This document shows positions 33,320 to 42,764 of a stretch of 64,000 bases of DNA, piece by piece. Source of the stretch: SCGC-AAA076-P13 sp905478035 (GTDB lineage Bacteria > Pseudomonadota > Gammaproteobacteria > Magnimaribacterales > D2472). Positions within the stretch are counted from its first letter, which is position 1; each line of letters starts with the position of its first letter. Under the pieces are notes generated by a model. The model had not been told where the DNA came from. It saw only the letters and a list, made by a program, of their open reading frames with translations, and did not search any database. Location: positions 1,054,001-1,118,000 of the forward strand of contig OX044367.1 in assembly GCA_943846785.1 (NCBI GenBank), given 5' to 3'. Position numbers and translations under genes: made by a program.

Positions 33320-34974
33320 TAAAGATGTTTTAGTTTCAAAGACATAGCTGTGTAATCTCTTGAGTTAGCAGAAGAGTTACCTGATGAACCACCAACGTTA
33401 CCAACTTCTGATTGCTTGTCATAAATATTTTCATAGTTATATTCAGCACTCTGAACACCAGCTACAAAATCAGTATCTGGAACCATTTTTAATGGACCAC
33501 CGATTGTATATTCTAAGCTTCTGAACTGAGAATGCGATGTCACTGAAGGTGATGATGTGTAATAAGCTACAACATCAGGATGGAATAAAGAATCTTGTCC
33601 TCTAAATGTTCCTGAGTCTTTAAAAGCTTGAGCAGCTTCTGTGTATTCAGGTTTTTGAAGGTAACAACAGTCATTTGTTAGGTAATCAGCAATATGCCAT
33701 TGCATTGATATATCCCAAGTATAGTCATTCATAACTTCGCCAGTGAAGCCAACAACAACATTACCTGTCCAGTCTGTATCTGCTGAAGCCCTAGGTCCAA
33801 TTTCGATAAATCTTTTTCTTAACTGAACTGGAACATTAAGAGTAACAACTCTTTCAGGTGTTCCATCTGCTTGAGCAGGAATTCTTACATTAGCAAGTCC
33901 TGCTGGGTATGGGTTAATGAAAGCAGCTGGTGGAGCATATCTACCAAATGTTTCTTGTCTTGAAGCAACAACTTGTGCATAAGCACTATTTCCGTTACCA
34001 AGCTCTTTGTCATAGTTTACAGTGAAGTAATCACTTTTCTTACCAGCATCTTGAGCCATTATTTGAGTGTAATCAAATGAACATAAGTAGTTATTATCAA
34101 GTCCACCTGTAGGTGCAGCACCTAAGATGTATGTTTTACCATCTTGTAAGAATCTTGGATCACCGCCACACTCTGCAGCTGGTAACCATTGACCTTTTAC
34201 AAGACCGTTAGCTGGATCATCTTCGTTAAGAATATAGTTCCATGCATATGAAGATACGCTGAAGCCAGTACTGAAGTTATCATCAGTAGGAGCTCTACCA
34301 GCAGTATATTCTCTGTCTGTTAGATAAATAATATCTCTTTGTGAATGCTCGTATGACCATGTAATTGAAGAATCATCTCCAGTAACACCACCAACGATTG
34401 AGAATTTCTCCTCTTCACCACCAGGTAGGTCAGGTTGACCAACTGATCCAGATATTGTCATTCCGTCAAAACCTTTTTTAGTAATAACGTTAACAACACC
34501 ACCAATAGCGTCAGAACCGTAAACAGCTGATGCTCCATCGGCAAGAATCTCAACTCTTTCTACTGCAGCAGTAGGTAACATATTTATGTTAGCTGAAGCT
34601 CCATCTAGTTTTGGTGATCCAGGTATTCTTCTTCCATCGATTAGAACAAGAGTTCTACCAGCTCCAAGACCTCTCAGACTAACTTGAGCCTGTGATCCAG
34701 CTGATGAACCTGAACGTTCGTAGAATGAACCTGCTATATTAATAGGTAAATCTCTTAAGACTTCAGCTATTCCTAGGTCACCTGTTCTTGCAATTGACTC
34801 TTGAGTAATTACAACAACTGGCTGTGCGCCCGTGAATTCTGAACTCTCAATACGAGAACCCGTGACTACTACATCTTCTACATCACTATCATCTTCATCT
34901 TGAGCTATTACAGCTGGCGCGACGAAAACAAAGCTTAATAGAAAAGCTAATAGATACTTATCTTTATTAAACAT
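33319..34974 (-). CDS. TonB-dependent receptor, N-terminal fragment (signal peptide, plug, first half of barrel)
   Basis: A 551-residue frame with an N-terminal signal peptide, a TonB-box-like motif and a complete plug domain. It ends prematurely after SLKLKHL. The plug reads cleanly, without substitutions suggesting long decay. Confidence 0.75.
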   Translation of the reverse strand: MFNKDKYLLAFLLSFVFVAPAVIAQDEDDSDVEDVVVTGSRIESSEFTGAQPVVVITQESIARTGDLGIAEVLRDLPINIAGSFYERSGSSAGSQAQVSLRGLGAGRTLVLIDGRRIPGSPKLDGASANINMLPTAAVERVEILADGASAVYGSDAIGGVVNVITKKGFDGMTISGSVGQPDLPGGEEEKFSIVGGVTGDDSSITWSYEHSQRDIIYLTDREYTAGRAPTDDNFSTGFSVSSYAWNYILNEDDPANGLVKGQWLPAAECGGDPRFLQDGKTYILGAAPTGGLDNNYLCSFDYTQIMAQDAGKKSDYFTVNYDKELGNGNSAYAQVVASRQETFGRYAPPAAFINPYPAGLANVRIPAQADGTPERVVTLNVPVQLRKRFIEIGPRASADTDWTGNVVVGFTGEVMNDYTWDISMQWHIADYLTNDCCYLQKPEYTEAAQAFKDSGTFRGQDSLFHPDVVAYYTSSPSVTSHSQFRSLEYTIGGPLKMVPDTDFVAGVQSAEYNYENIYDKQSEVGNVGGSSGNSSANSRDYTAMSLKLKHL

Positions 34975-35044
34975 ACATTTCCCCTGTAGTTAAAATTAAA
35001 TTAATAGTTAAAAAAACCCATATAAACAAGCCCTTATAACTAAG

Positions 35045-35060
35045 TGTGACAATTGTGACA
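35045..35060. promoter_or_regulatory. possible CRP-like operator
   Basis: TGTGACAATTGTGACA matches TGTGA-N6-TCACA with one mismatch and the correct 6-base spacing. It lies 71 bases upstream of the TonB receptor and about 175 bases upstream of fabI. It may equally be a 9-base direct repeat of TGTGACA. Confidence 0.3.
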
Positions 35061-35196
35061 CAAAATTTAATCAAAATACTACTAATTTATAGAAATATTT
35101 TACTCATCTATAATTTTTATATGTAAATATAAATAATTAATATGATGTCAAAAACTAAATATATACATAAATATTAAAAAAATAAGTAAATATTCT

Positions 35197-35225
35197 TTTA
35201 CAATACTGATTCTGTAATTTTAAAT
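35197..35225 (+). promoter_or_regulatory. candidate fabI promoter
   Basis: TTTACA (35197-35202), a 17-base spacer and TTAAAT (35220-35225) lie so close to the ATG at 35236 that the 5' leader would be only about four bases. No Shine-Dalgarno is seen, which fits a leaderless start. Confidence 0.4.
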
Positions 35226-35235
35226 AAAAAAAGAT

Positions 35236-36024
35236 ATGTTACTTAAAAATAAAAAAATATTGATATCGGGTTTGGCAAATAAATACTCAATTGCAGCAGG
35301 TATAGCAGCAGCAATGCATAGAGAAGGTGCCGAACTTGCATTTACTTATCAAAATGAGAGACTTTTAAAAAACCTTAAACCACTAGCTGAGTCATATGAA
35401 TCATCAATTTTAATTGAGTGTGATGTTTCATCAGATAAATCTATTAATAATTCATTTACTGAACTCAAAAAGCATTGGGGTTCTTTCGACGGACTCGTTC
35501 ATTCGATTGGCTTCGCTCCTGCAGATCAGTTAGAAGGTAATTTTGTTGATGTAACTACTAGAGAAGGATTTAAAGTAGCTCATGACATTAGCTCATATAG
35601 TTTTACTGCATTAGCTAAAGCAGCTAAACCTATGCTTAATGATAATTCAGCACTTTTAACATTAACCTATTTAGGAGCAATGCAAACAATGCCAAATTAC
35701 AATGTCATGGGTCTTGCAAAAGCTAGCCTTGAGGCAAACACAAGATTTCTTGCTGCTTCAATGGGACGCGATGGCGTTAGAGTGAATGCTATTTCAGCCG
35801 GACCAATAAAAACATTAGCTGCATCAGGAGTAAAAAACTTTAGAAAAATGTTGAGTCAACATTCAGCAAGAGCTCCACTTGGAAGAACAGTAACTACTGA
35901 AGAGGTGGGAAATGTTGCAGCATTTCTCTGTTCGGATTATGCAAGCGGGGTTACAGGAGAGATAACCTATGTTGATGCCGGTTTTAACACAGCAGCTATG
36001 CCACTTCATGAGATCGAAGATTAA
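35236..36024 (+). CDS. fabI: enoyl-[acyl-carrier-protein] reductase (NADH)
   Basis: A 262-residue short-chain-dehydrogenase-fold enzyme that reduces enoyl-ACP in the last step of fatty-acid elongation. ILISGLANKYSIAAGIA replaces the usual glycine-rich loop as in FabI. The catalytic set is Tyr145, Tyr155 and Lys162 (TYLGAMQTMPNYNVMGLAK), closely matching E. coli numbering. Length is typical. It heads a plus-strand set with a methyltransferase 2 bases after it. No Shine-Dalgarno precedes the ATG. Confidence 0.95.
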   Translation: MLLKNKKILISGLANKYSIAAGIAAAMHREGAELAFTYQNERLLKNLKPLAESYESSILIECDVSSDKSINNSFTELKKHWGSFDGLVHSIGFAPADQLEGNFVDVTTREGFKVAHDISSYSFTALAKAAKPMLNDNSALLTLTYLGAMQTMPNYNVMGLAKASLEANTRFLAASMGRDGVRVNAISAGPIKTLAASGVKNFRKMLSQHSARAPLGRTVTTEEVGNVAAFLCSDYASGVTGEITYVDAGFNTAAMPLHEIED

Positions 36025-36026
36025 TA

Positions 36027-36644
36027 TTGAGTTTATATAATAAATATATCCTTCCTAAGTTTTTAAACTGTGCTTGTGGCTCTAAGCCAATAAATTATCA
36101 AAGACAAAAAGTAGTGCCTCTAGCCTCTGGACTAGTTTTAGATGTTGGGATTGGTACTGGTTTAAATATTCCATTTTACAATAGTGAAATAATCGAAAAG
36201 GTTATTGGTATTGATCCTTCTGAAGAATTATTAGATCTAGCTAAAAATCTTAGCAATGCATGCCCTGCTCATGTTGAACTTGAAATTGGAAGTGCCGAGT
36301 TAATAGCCTATCCTGACAATTACTTTGATACAGTTTTAGTGACTTATACCATGTGTACTATTCCTAATATACATATTGCTATTCAAGAAATGCGACGTGT
36401 GCTTAAACCAGATGGTAAATTAATTTTTTGTGAGCATGGGCTTGCTCCAGATATTAAAGTAGCAAAATGGCAGAATAGAATTGATCCAATTTGGGGTAAG
36501 ATAGCTGGCGGCTGCCATCTTAATAGAGATATACCTAAACTTATTAAAACTGCAGGTTTCTCTTTAGAATCAATGGATCAAATGTATCTACCCAGTACGC
36601 CTAAATTTGCTGGATATAATTATTGGGGTTTTGGAAAAAAATGA
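36027..36644 (+). CDS. class I SAM-dependent methyltransferase
   Basis: A 205-residue protein starting at TTG 36027, two bases after fabI. The SAM-binding motif I VLDVGIGTGLNIPFYN, motif II with GIDPSEELLDLA, and a LKPDGKLIFCEHG strand identify a methyltransf_11/UbiE-like fold, closest in style to METTL7-type proteins. The target is unknown. Its stop overlaps the next gene's start (ATGA). Confidence 0.85.
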   Translation: MSLYNKYILPKFLNCACGSKPINYQRQKVVPLASGLVLDVGIGTGLNIPFYNSEIIEKVIGIDPSEELLDLAKNLSNACPAHVELEIGSAELIAYPDNYFDTVLVTYTMCTIPNIHIAIQEMRRVLKPDGKLIFCEHGLAPDIKVAKWQNRIDPIWGKIAGGCHLNRDIPKLIKTAGFSLESMDQMYLPSTPKFAGYNYWGFGKK

Positions 36645-38089
36645 AAACTCCTGTTGTAATTGGTATTGGCTCCATTCAACAAAAAGATTCATTTGAAATG
36701 CTTGATGAGGCTTTAATTCTAATGGAGAAGGCAACTCATAAGGCAATAAAAGATACAACCAATAACAAGATTGTAGATTACATAGATCAAATACAGATAC
36801 CTAAAGGGTATTGGAAATATAGAGATCCAGGTAAATGGATAGCAAACAGAAATAATATTAAATCTGCAAAAACTAGTGTTACTAAGATTGGTGTGCTGCA
36901 ACAAAACTTAATTAATTCTGCATGCAAAGATATAGCTGATGGAAAAATTAGAGCATCTCTTATAGTTGGTGGTGAAGCGAGATATAAAAAGATATTAGCT
37001 TTAAAAGAAAAAAAAGATTTCATAGAAACTGAATTAAATACTAATCCTGATTTTTATGTAAAAGCTGATCATGAGCTTCAAATTCAGGAAGAACAAGATG
37101 AGCTTGGTTTGATGGCGGTTGGGTATTATGCAATTCTAGAAAGCGCATATAGAGCAAGAAATAAATTATCAATCCAAAAACATAAAAAAAAGATTGGTGA
37201 AATGTATGAGGCATTTTCTAAGATAGCAGAGGCAAACCCAGATGGGTGGCTGGATAAAAAAATATCCTCTAGAGATATTATGGAGGCAAGTAAATCAAAT
37301 CCGCTTCAATCATTTCCTTACAATAAACTTCACTGTACTAGCTGGAATGTTAATCAAGCATCAGCAATGATTATATGCAATGAAGATGTTGCTGATCATC
37401 TTGGCATACCAATAGATAAAAGGGTTTACCCTCTTGCCTCATCTGAAACAAATCATATGATTGCAACAATTCAGAGACCAAGTTTGGGTAGATCACTTGG
37501 ATTAAATTTGGCGGTAAAATTTATCAAAGATATTTGTAAAGATAATAATATTAAACCTAATCTATATGAGCTTTACAGTTGCTTCCCTATTGCAGTTCAA
37601 ATGTTTAGTGATTCTTTGGGGCTGAGCACAAAACAAACTAAAACAGTAACTGGAGGAATGTCTTTTGCTGGAGGCCCTTTAAATAACTATGTGATTCACT
37701 CAACAGTAAAAGTACTAAATGAGATTAGAGATAATCATTCTAAAATTGGTCTGGTTACAGGAGTCTCTGGAATGATGACAAAACAATCATTAGCTCTGTG
37801 GGCAAAAAAACCACTTATTAACTTTATTACAAAAGACGTGACTGAAGACGCTCAATTAAATGAAGCGCCTATTCCAATGTCAAAAAAAATTGAAGGTAAG
37901 GCTACAATTTTAGGCTATACATTTTTTCATGATGATAATAATAATTTAAAAGCTGTTATCTATAGTGAGGATTCCCAAAAGAAAAGAAAAGTACTAATAT
38001 CTAATGATAAAGAAATTCTAAAAAGCATGGGAGAAGAAGAATGGGTTGGAAAAAAAATTTCATTCAAAGGAAAATATTTAGTTTCGTAG
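36641..38089 (+). CDS. thiolase-like protein (type-1 thiolase-like, with C-terminal OB-type domain)
   Basis: About 482 residues from the ATG at 36641, which overlaps the previous stop; an earlier ATG at 36623 is in frame but deep in the methyltransferase. The N-terminal half has the thiolase fold (VVIGIGSIQQ, LIVGGEARYKK), later GGMSFAGGPLNNY, and a C-terminal domain of about 80 residues resembling the add-on of type-1 thiolase-like proteins. The usual nucleophilic cysteine region (CxSG/SMS) is not seen at its normal place, so classical thiolase activity is doubtful. A lipid-related role is suggested by fabI upstream. Confidence 0.72.
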   Translation: MKTPVVIGIGSIQQKDSFEMLDEALILMEKATHKAIKDTTNNKIVDYIDQIQIPKGYWKYRDPGKWIANRNNIKSAKTSVTKIGVLQQNLINSACKDIADGKIRASLIVGGEARYKKILALKEKKDFIETELNTNPDFYVKADHELQIQEEQDELGLMAVGYYAILESAYRARNKLSIQKHKKKIGEMYEAFSKIAEANPDGWLDKKISSRDIMEASKSNPLQSFPYNKLHCTSWNVNQASAMIICNEDVADHLGIPIDKRVYPLASSETNHMIATIQRPSLGRSLGLNLAVKFIKDICKDNNIKPNLYELYSCFPIAVQMFSDSLGLSTKQTKTVTGGMSFAGGPLNNYVIHSTVKVLNEIRDNHSKIGLVTGVSGMMTKQSLALWAKKPLINFITKDVTEDAQLNEAPIPMSKKIEGKATILGYTFFHDDNNNLKAVIYSEDSQKKRKVLISNDKEILKSMGEEEWVGKKISFKGKYLVS

Positions 38090-39480
38090 TTATATTTTTA
38101 TTAATATCAAATCTATCTGCATCCGTAGATAATAGTATAGGTAAGCATAAAGAACATTTTTCAAATATAGCGCTGCAGATATGGGATAATGCTGAACTTG
38201 GCTATCAGGAAATAGAGAGCTCAAAGCTTCTTTCTGATGCTTTAGCAAAGGAAGGATTTACAATAAACAAATCAGTAGCTGGCATCCCTACTGCTTTTAC
38301 TGCTGAGTATGGTTCTAAAGGTCCTGTCATTGCAATACTAGGTGAGTTTGATGCCCTACCTGGATTAGCTCAAAGCAACTCACCATTCAAAGATGTCATA
38401 AATAACAAAACTGGAGCTGGACATGCATGTGGCCACCACCTCTTTGGTGCAGCTTCAGCTTGGGCTGCAGTAAGTGTTAAAGAATGGCTAGAAGAAAATA
38501 ATATTGAAGGAAGAATAAGATTTTATGGAACACCGGCTGAAGAAGGTGGATCTGGAAAGGTTTATATGGCTCGAGAAGGATTGTTTGAAGATGTAGATAT
38601 TGTTCTTCACTGGCATCCTGATGATGTAAATTCTGCAAATTCTAAAACTTCAAATTCCAATAAATCAGGAAAATTTACCTTTAAGGGGATTTCAGCTCAC
38701 GCTGCAGGCTCTCCAGAACTTGGGAGATCAGCTTTAGATGGAGTCGAAGCTATGAATATGATGGTTAATATGATGAGGGAGCATGTTCCACAAGAATCAA
38801 GAATGCATTATGTTATTACCAAGGGTGGACTTGCTCCAAATGTGGTTCCTGATTTAGCAGAAGTTTACTATTACGTTAGACATCCAAAAATGCAAATGGT
38901 CGAAGAGCTTTTTGAAAGAGTCGTAAAAGCTGCAAATGGAGCAGCTGAAGGCACAGAAACAACAATGACTTATGAAGTCATGCATGGAAATTATTCTCTA
39001 TTGCCAAATGATGTAATACAAAAAAAAATGTATTCAAATTTAAAAATGCATGGAGGTATTACATATTCAGCAACTGAAAATGAATATGCTAAAACAATTT
39101 ATAAAACTTTTATTAAGCCATCAAGCGTAATAGGCTCTCAGGAGACTGTTAGTCCTTTTAAAACATCACATAGTTATGGCTCAACTGATGTGGGAGATGT
39201 GAGTTGGCTTGTACCAACAGCAGGAGTAAGAACTGCAACTTGGGTTCCTGGAACTGCATCACATTCATGGCAAGCGGTAGCATCTGGTGGAACATCAATT
39301 GGCATAAAAGGAGCTGAGCTTGCTGCAAAAACTATTGCTTCAACGGCTATAGATATTTTTAAAGATCAATCATTAATAGTATCTGCCAAAGCTGAACTTC
39401 AGAGCAGAATTGGTGAAGACTTCGAATATAAGGCATTACTAGGTGATAGGAAGCCACCATTAGATTATAGGAAAAATTAA
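38041..39480 (+). CDS. M20-family amidohydrolase (AbgB-like), exported
   Basis: A 479-residue metallo-amidohydrolase with an N-terminal signal sequence (about residues 11-28). Metal-site motifs are GEFDALPGL, GHACGHHLFG (127-136) and GTPAEEGGSGK. This subgroup includes aminobenzoyl-glutamate and indoleacetyl-amino-acid hydrolases, which remove an amino acid from an amide. The start at 38041 overlaps the previous gene by 49 bases but has a strong Shine-Dalgarno-like GGGAG upstream. The 3' end directly abuts the convergent ggt gene. Confidence 0.87.
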   Translation: MGWKKNFIQRKIFSFVVIFLLISNLSASVDNSIGKHKEHFSNIALQIWDNAELGYQEIESSKLLSDALAKEGFTINKSVAGIPTAFTAEYGSKGPVIAILGEFDALPGLAQSNSPFKDVINNKTGAGHACGHHLFGAASAWAAVSVKEWLEENNIEGRIRFYGTPAEEGGSGKVYMAREGLFEDVDIVLHWHPDDVNSANSKTSNSNKSGKFTFKGISAHAAGSPELGRSALDGVEAMNMMVNMMREHVPQESRMHYVITKGGLAPNVVPDLAEVYYYVRHPKMQMVEELFERVVKAANGAAEGTETTMTYEVMHGNYSLLPNDVIQKKMYSNLKMHGGITYSATENEYAKTIYKTFIKPSSVIGSQETVSPFKTSHSYGSTDVGDVSWLVPTAGVRTATWVPGTASHSWQAVASGGTSIGIKGAELAAKTIASTAIDIFKDQSLIVSAKAELQSRIGEDFEYKALLGDRKPPLDYRKN

Positions 39481-41196
39481 TTATTGAATTGAAACAGCAG
39501 CGTTAGGCCTTCTTAAATCTGCATAGCCATATCTAACTCCATCAATAATATGAATACTTTGAGTGCTTCCCATAGTCTTATTTGGCTCAGGGTTATGTCC
39601 AATCGCATCAAGTTTTTTCACAACATCACTGCTCATAGTTGTCTCATAATCTAAACCTTTATAGGGCCAGTCTTTATGAATTCTTGGTAGCATTGTCGCG
39701 CTGCCAATATTAAGATCGAAATCTATTACTCCTGAGATAACTCTTAATATTGCTGCAGGAATATATGAACCACCAGGCGACCCAGTTACTAACATCAACT
39801 CATTCTCTTTATTGAATACCATGGATGGCGCCATGGTACTCATAGGTCTTTTACCTGGTTCATATCTATTACCAGGACTTCCTACTCTTCCATTTACAGA
39901 TTTATCACCATATCTATAAGCAAAATTATTCATTTGATTATTCATCAATATGCCTGTTCCTGGAATGGTAACCCCCGAACCAAATGAGTAACCTAAAGTA
40001 TATGTATTAGAAACAGCGTTACCATGCTTATCAATTATAGAATAATGTGTTGTATCTCGACTTTCATTAAGAACCTTTAATGGTTTAATTTTTGAACTTG
40101 GAGTGGCTTTTTTTGAATTAATATCTTTTAAAAATTCTTTTGTCCTCTTTTGAGACAGGAGTTTGTCTATAGGTACGTTAAAAAAAGATGGATCACCAAT
40201 ATAATGGGAACGATTGTTATGACCTCTTCTTAAAGCCTCTGCAATTAAATGATATGTAGGTGTTGAGTTACTTTTGTATTTCTTAAGATTAAAATTATTG
40301 AGAATATTTAAAGACGTTAGCAATACTACCCCTCCGCCGGATGGAGGGCCAGCTGTAACAACTAGATTTTCTCTATAACGTACCATTATTGGAGGTCCAC
40401 TATTAACTTTATAGTTTTCAAAATCTGACTCTTGAAGGAATCCATTATTTCTCTTCATTGCTTTTAAAAACTTTTGTTGTATTTCACCTTTATAGAAACC
40501 ATCCACGCCATTTTTAGCAATAATTTCAAAAGTATTGGCTAAGTCATCTCTTATCATTCTAGTGCCAACAGCAATTGGCTTTCCATTTGAAAAATAAATT
40601 CTTTTTGACTCATTGTCTTTAAGTAATTGCGGTGTACTTTCAATAGCCTTATTTAAATCATAGCTAACAATAATTCCTTCTCTGGCCTGTTTGATGACTG
40701 GTTCTAAAATTTCTTCAAGTGTTAGAGATCCAAAGTTTCTATGAGCATCCAGAAGCCCTGCGACAGTCCCTGGAAGTGCTGAAGCTTTGTACCCTTCTTT
40801 TACAATACTGAAATCAACCTTGGAATAATCCTTTGGTAAATTATATTTTTTAAAAATATCTTTAAGGTCTATATTTAATGGGGACTGACTTCTGTAATCT
40901 ATATAAAATACCTCATCCATCTCTTTTATATAAACTAACATAAAACCTCCTCCACCAAGATTTCCAGCTCGTGGGAGTGTTGTAGCTAAAGAGAATCCAA
41001 CAGCCACAGCAGCATCTACTGCATTGCCACCCTTATTTAAGATCTCAATTCCTATATTTGAAGAAAGCTTATTTTGTGAAACAACCATGCCTTCATTTCC
41101 TACGACCGGATGGTAAGGTGAAACATAGTCTATATAGCTTGCTGATTGAATGCCTAGAGCTAAAGCTAAAAGAAAAAATAAATTAATTTGTTTCAT
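39481..41196 (-). CDS. ggt: gamma-glutamyltransferase
   Basis: A 571-residue exported proenzyme with a signal peptide at residues 1-19. Autocleavage is expected before the nucleophile Thr382 in RDTTHYSII. The oxyanion/substrate motif PGNRYEPGKRPMSTMAPS and TGSPGGSYIP are present. It removes gamma-glutamyl groups from glutathione and related peptides in the periplasm. It lies 3 bases after a DASS symporter and downstream of a TonB receptor, suggesting joint scavenging of gamma-glutamyl compounds or the acids released from them. Confidence 0.93.
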   Translation of the reverse strand: MKQINLFFLLALALGIQSASYIDYVSPYHPVVGNEGMVVSQNKLSSNIGIEILNKGGNAVDAAVAVGFSLATTLPRAGNLGGGGFMLVYIKEMDEVFYIDYRSQSPLNIDLKDIFKKYNLPKDYSKVDFSIVKEGYKASALPGTVAGLLDAHRNFGSLTLEEILEPVIKQAREGIIVSYDLNKAIESTPQLLKDNESKRIYFSNGKPIAVGTRMIRDDLANTFEIIAKNGVDGFYKGEIQQKFLKAMKRNNGFLQESDFENYKVNSGPPIMVRYRENLVVTAGPPSGGGVVLLTSLNILNNFNLKKYKSNSTPTYHLIAEALRRGHNNRSHYIGDPSFFNVPIDKLLSQKRTKEFLKDINSKKATPSSKIKPLKVLNESRDTTHYSIIDKHGNAVSNTYTLGYSFGSGVTIPGTGILMNNQMNNFAYRYGDKSVNGRVGSPGNRYEPGKRPMSTMAPSMVFNKENELMLVTGSPGGSYIPAAILRVISGVIDFDLNIGSATMLPRIHKDWPYKGLDYETTMSSDVVKKLDAIGHNPEPNKTMGSTQSIHIIDGVRYGYADLRRPNAAVSIQ

Positions 41197-41199
41197 TGA

Positions 41200-42699
41200 T
41201 TAAAAAAGTACTGGTGCTAAATAATATGAAAATAAAGCAACTACAAATATACCAACAATATTTAAAGCAAATCCAGCCTTCATCATAGTTGCTATAGTAA
41301 ATTTACCTGAGCCATAAACAATAGCATTAGGAGGCGTTGCTACAGGAAGCATAAATGCACAGCTTGCAGCAAGACATACTGGAATAGTTAGAGAGACAGG
41401 AATTACCCCAATTGCAATTGCTAATGCGCCTATAACAGGAAGAAAAGTACTTGTTGTTGCAACATTACTTGTCATCTCAGTTAAAAATATTATTAGAGTT
41501 GCTATTGCGAAGACTAAAACTAAAGGATGAACACTTTTTAGTATCGTTAATCCTTGGCCTATCCATATACCAAGACCAGTCCCAGAGACTTGAGCAGCTA
41601 AAGACAAACCACCACCAAATAAAATCAGCAGACCCCATGGAAGTTGTGCTGTTTTATCCCATTGCATGAGATCATTTTTCATATTAGATGATGGAATCAT
41701 AAATAGTAATATTGATACAATAATAGCTACGCCGGCATCTTCAATTCCAATTCCAAATGTCTCTCTCACTAGACGACTAGTTATCCAAGCAATTACGGCA
41801 AAACTAAAAATAAATGCAATCTTTATTTCATCTTTAGTTAATGGTCCCAATTCAATTAACATACTTTTCAGTTTATTTTTTGTCTCTGTGGATGCATTAA
41901 AGTTAGTGGGGAAAACAATCTTTGTTAGGATAACCCAAGCTGAGAATAGCATTACGATTGCAACAGGTACTCCAAGCTTCATCCAACTAAAAAAATCAAT
42001 TACAACACCGTACTGTTCTTCCATAAAGCTTACAAAAACTAAATTAGGAGCTGTTCCAATAATAGTAGACATGCCTCCAATTGTTGCCGCATAAGCAATT
42101 CCAAGCATTAATGCAGTATCAAAATATTTTTGTTGTTTAGATGAAATATCTGGAATCGTTTTTGCTATCACACCACAAACTGCAAGACCTATTGGAAGTA
42201 GCATAAGTGTTGTCGAAGTATTCATAACAACCATACTCAATAGTGCTGCTACCAACATAAACCCACCCACAAGAGTAGAGCCTGATGAACCAACAGCAAT
42301 AATCATTTTGAGTGCCATTCTTTTGTGAAGTCCTGAGCTTTGTATTCCTAAAGCTAAGATAAATCCACCTAAAAATAAATAAATATTTTTATTAGCATAT
42401 GGATTAGCAGCAGATTGAAAATCTACTACATTAAGTAGAGGAAAAAGAGCAAGAGGAAGCAAAGCAGTTACTGCTACAGGAACAGCTTCTGTAGCCCACC
42501 AAATAGCCATTAATAATAAAACACCAAAAACAAACCATGCTGCAGAACTATTAACAACAATAATATCTTTAGTAGTTTCAAATGAGCTTCCATCCAATGC
42601 CAAAAGACTTGCAGGGAGAAAACCATTCATTCCAGATAAAAGCACTAGCGCAAAAGCAACTAGTCCAATAAAAAATCCTTTATTTTTGTATGCGGGCAT
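41200..42699 (-). CDS. DASS/SLC13-family sodium-coupled anion symporter
   Basis: A 499-residue inner-membrane protein with about 11-12 helices. The DASS pattern is clear: AIWWATEAVPVAVTALLPLALFP near the start, MNTSTTLMLLPIG in the middle and TSNVATTSTFLPV then PVATPPNAIVYGSG near the end, the last two forming the substrate/sodium site. Members carry di- and tricarboxylates or sulfate. It is placed between the second TonB receptor and ggt, so a dicarboxylate such as glutamate- or succinate-type anions is a reasonable guess. Confidence 0.9.
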   Translation of the reverse strand: MPAYKNKGFFIGLVAFALVLLSGMNGFLPASLLALDGSSFETTKDIIVVNSSAAWFVFGVLLLMAIWWATEAVPVAVTALLPLALFPLLNVVDFQSAANPYANKNIYLFLGGFILALGIQSSGLHKRMALKMIIAVGSSGSTLVGGFMLVAALLSMVVMNTSTTLMLLPIGLAVCGVIAKTIPDISSKQQKYFDTALMLGIAYAATIGGMSTIIGTAPNLVFVSFMEEQYGVVIDFFSWMKLGVPVAIVMLFSAWVILTKIVFPTNFNASTETKNKLKSMLIELGPLTKDEIKIAFIFSFAVIAWITSRLVRETFGIGIEDAGVAIIVSILLFMIPSSNMKNDLMQWDKTAQLPWGLLILFGGGLSLAAQVSGTGLGIWIGQGLTILKSVHPLVLVFAIATLIIFLTEMTSNVATTSTFLPVIGALAIAIGVIPVSLTIPVCLAASCAFMLPVATPPNAIVYGSGKFTIATMMKAGFALNIVGIFVVALFSYYLAPVLF

Positions 42700-42720
42700 T
42701 ACTTATATTAATCTTTTTTG

Positions 42721-42750
42721 AAAAAAAAAGGGAGTCGAAACTCCCTTTAT
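42721..42750. terminator. rho-independent terminator after the second TonB receptor
   Basis: Stem AAAGGGAGT/ACTCCCTTT with loop CGAA; on the minus strand it is followed by a run of nine T. It lies between the receptor and the DASS gene, so the downstream genes need read-through or their own promoter. Confidence 0.87.
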
Positions 42751-42764
42751 TAAATACTTAAATA

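Larger units (their letters stand above)
32289..34974 (-). pseudogene. TonB-dependent outer-membrane receptor, interrupted by three frameshifts
   Basis: Read across frames this is an approximately 895-residue receptor. It has a signal peptide ending near AQDEDD, a TonB-box-like VEDVVVTGSRI, a plug domain (QVSLRGLGAGRTLVLIDGRR, VYGSDAIGGVVNVITKKG) and a 22-stranded barrel with the conserved GTGFRAPGLGDLA, ending GFTWDL. Three single-base changes break it: one base missing in a T run near 33339, one extra G near 32850, and one extra base near 32567. Each repair gives a sensible junction. No SusD-like partner is present. The cargo is unknown. Errors in one low-quality patch, or real decay, would both explain it. 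Confidence 0.78.
34975..35235. other. divergent intergenic region between the TonB receptor and fabI
   Basis: 261 bases, very AT-rich. It holds the receptor Shine-Dalgarno (AGGGG next to 34981), a CRP-like element at 35045-35060 and a fabI promoter candidate at 35197-35225. Nothing else is recognisable. Confidence 0.5.

Noticed and set aside
34975..35235. A further small gene in this divergent region
   Set aside because: Only very AT-rich sequence with frequent stops; no frame with a plausible start and ribosome site.
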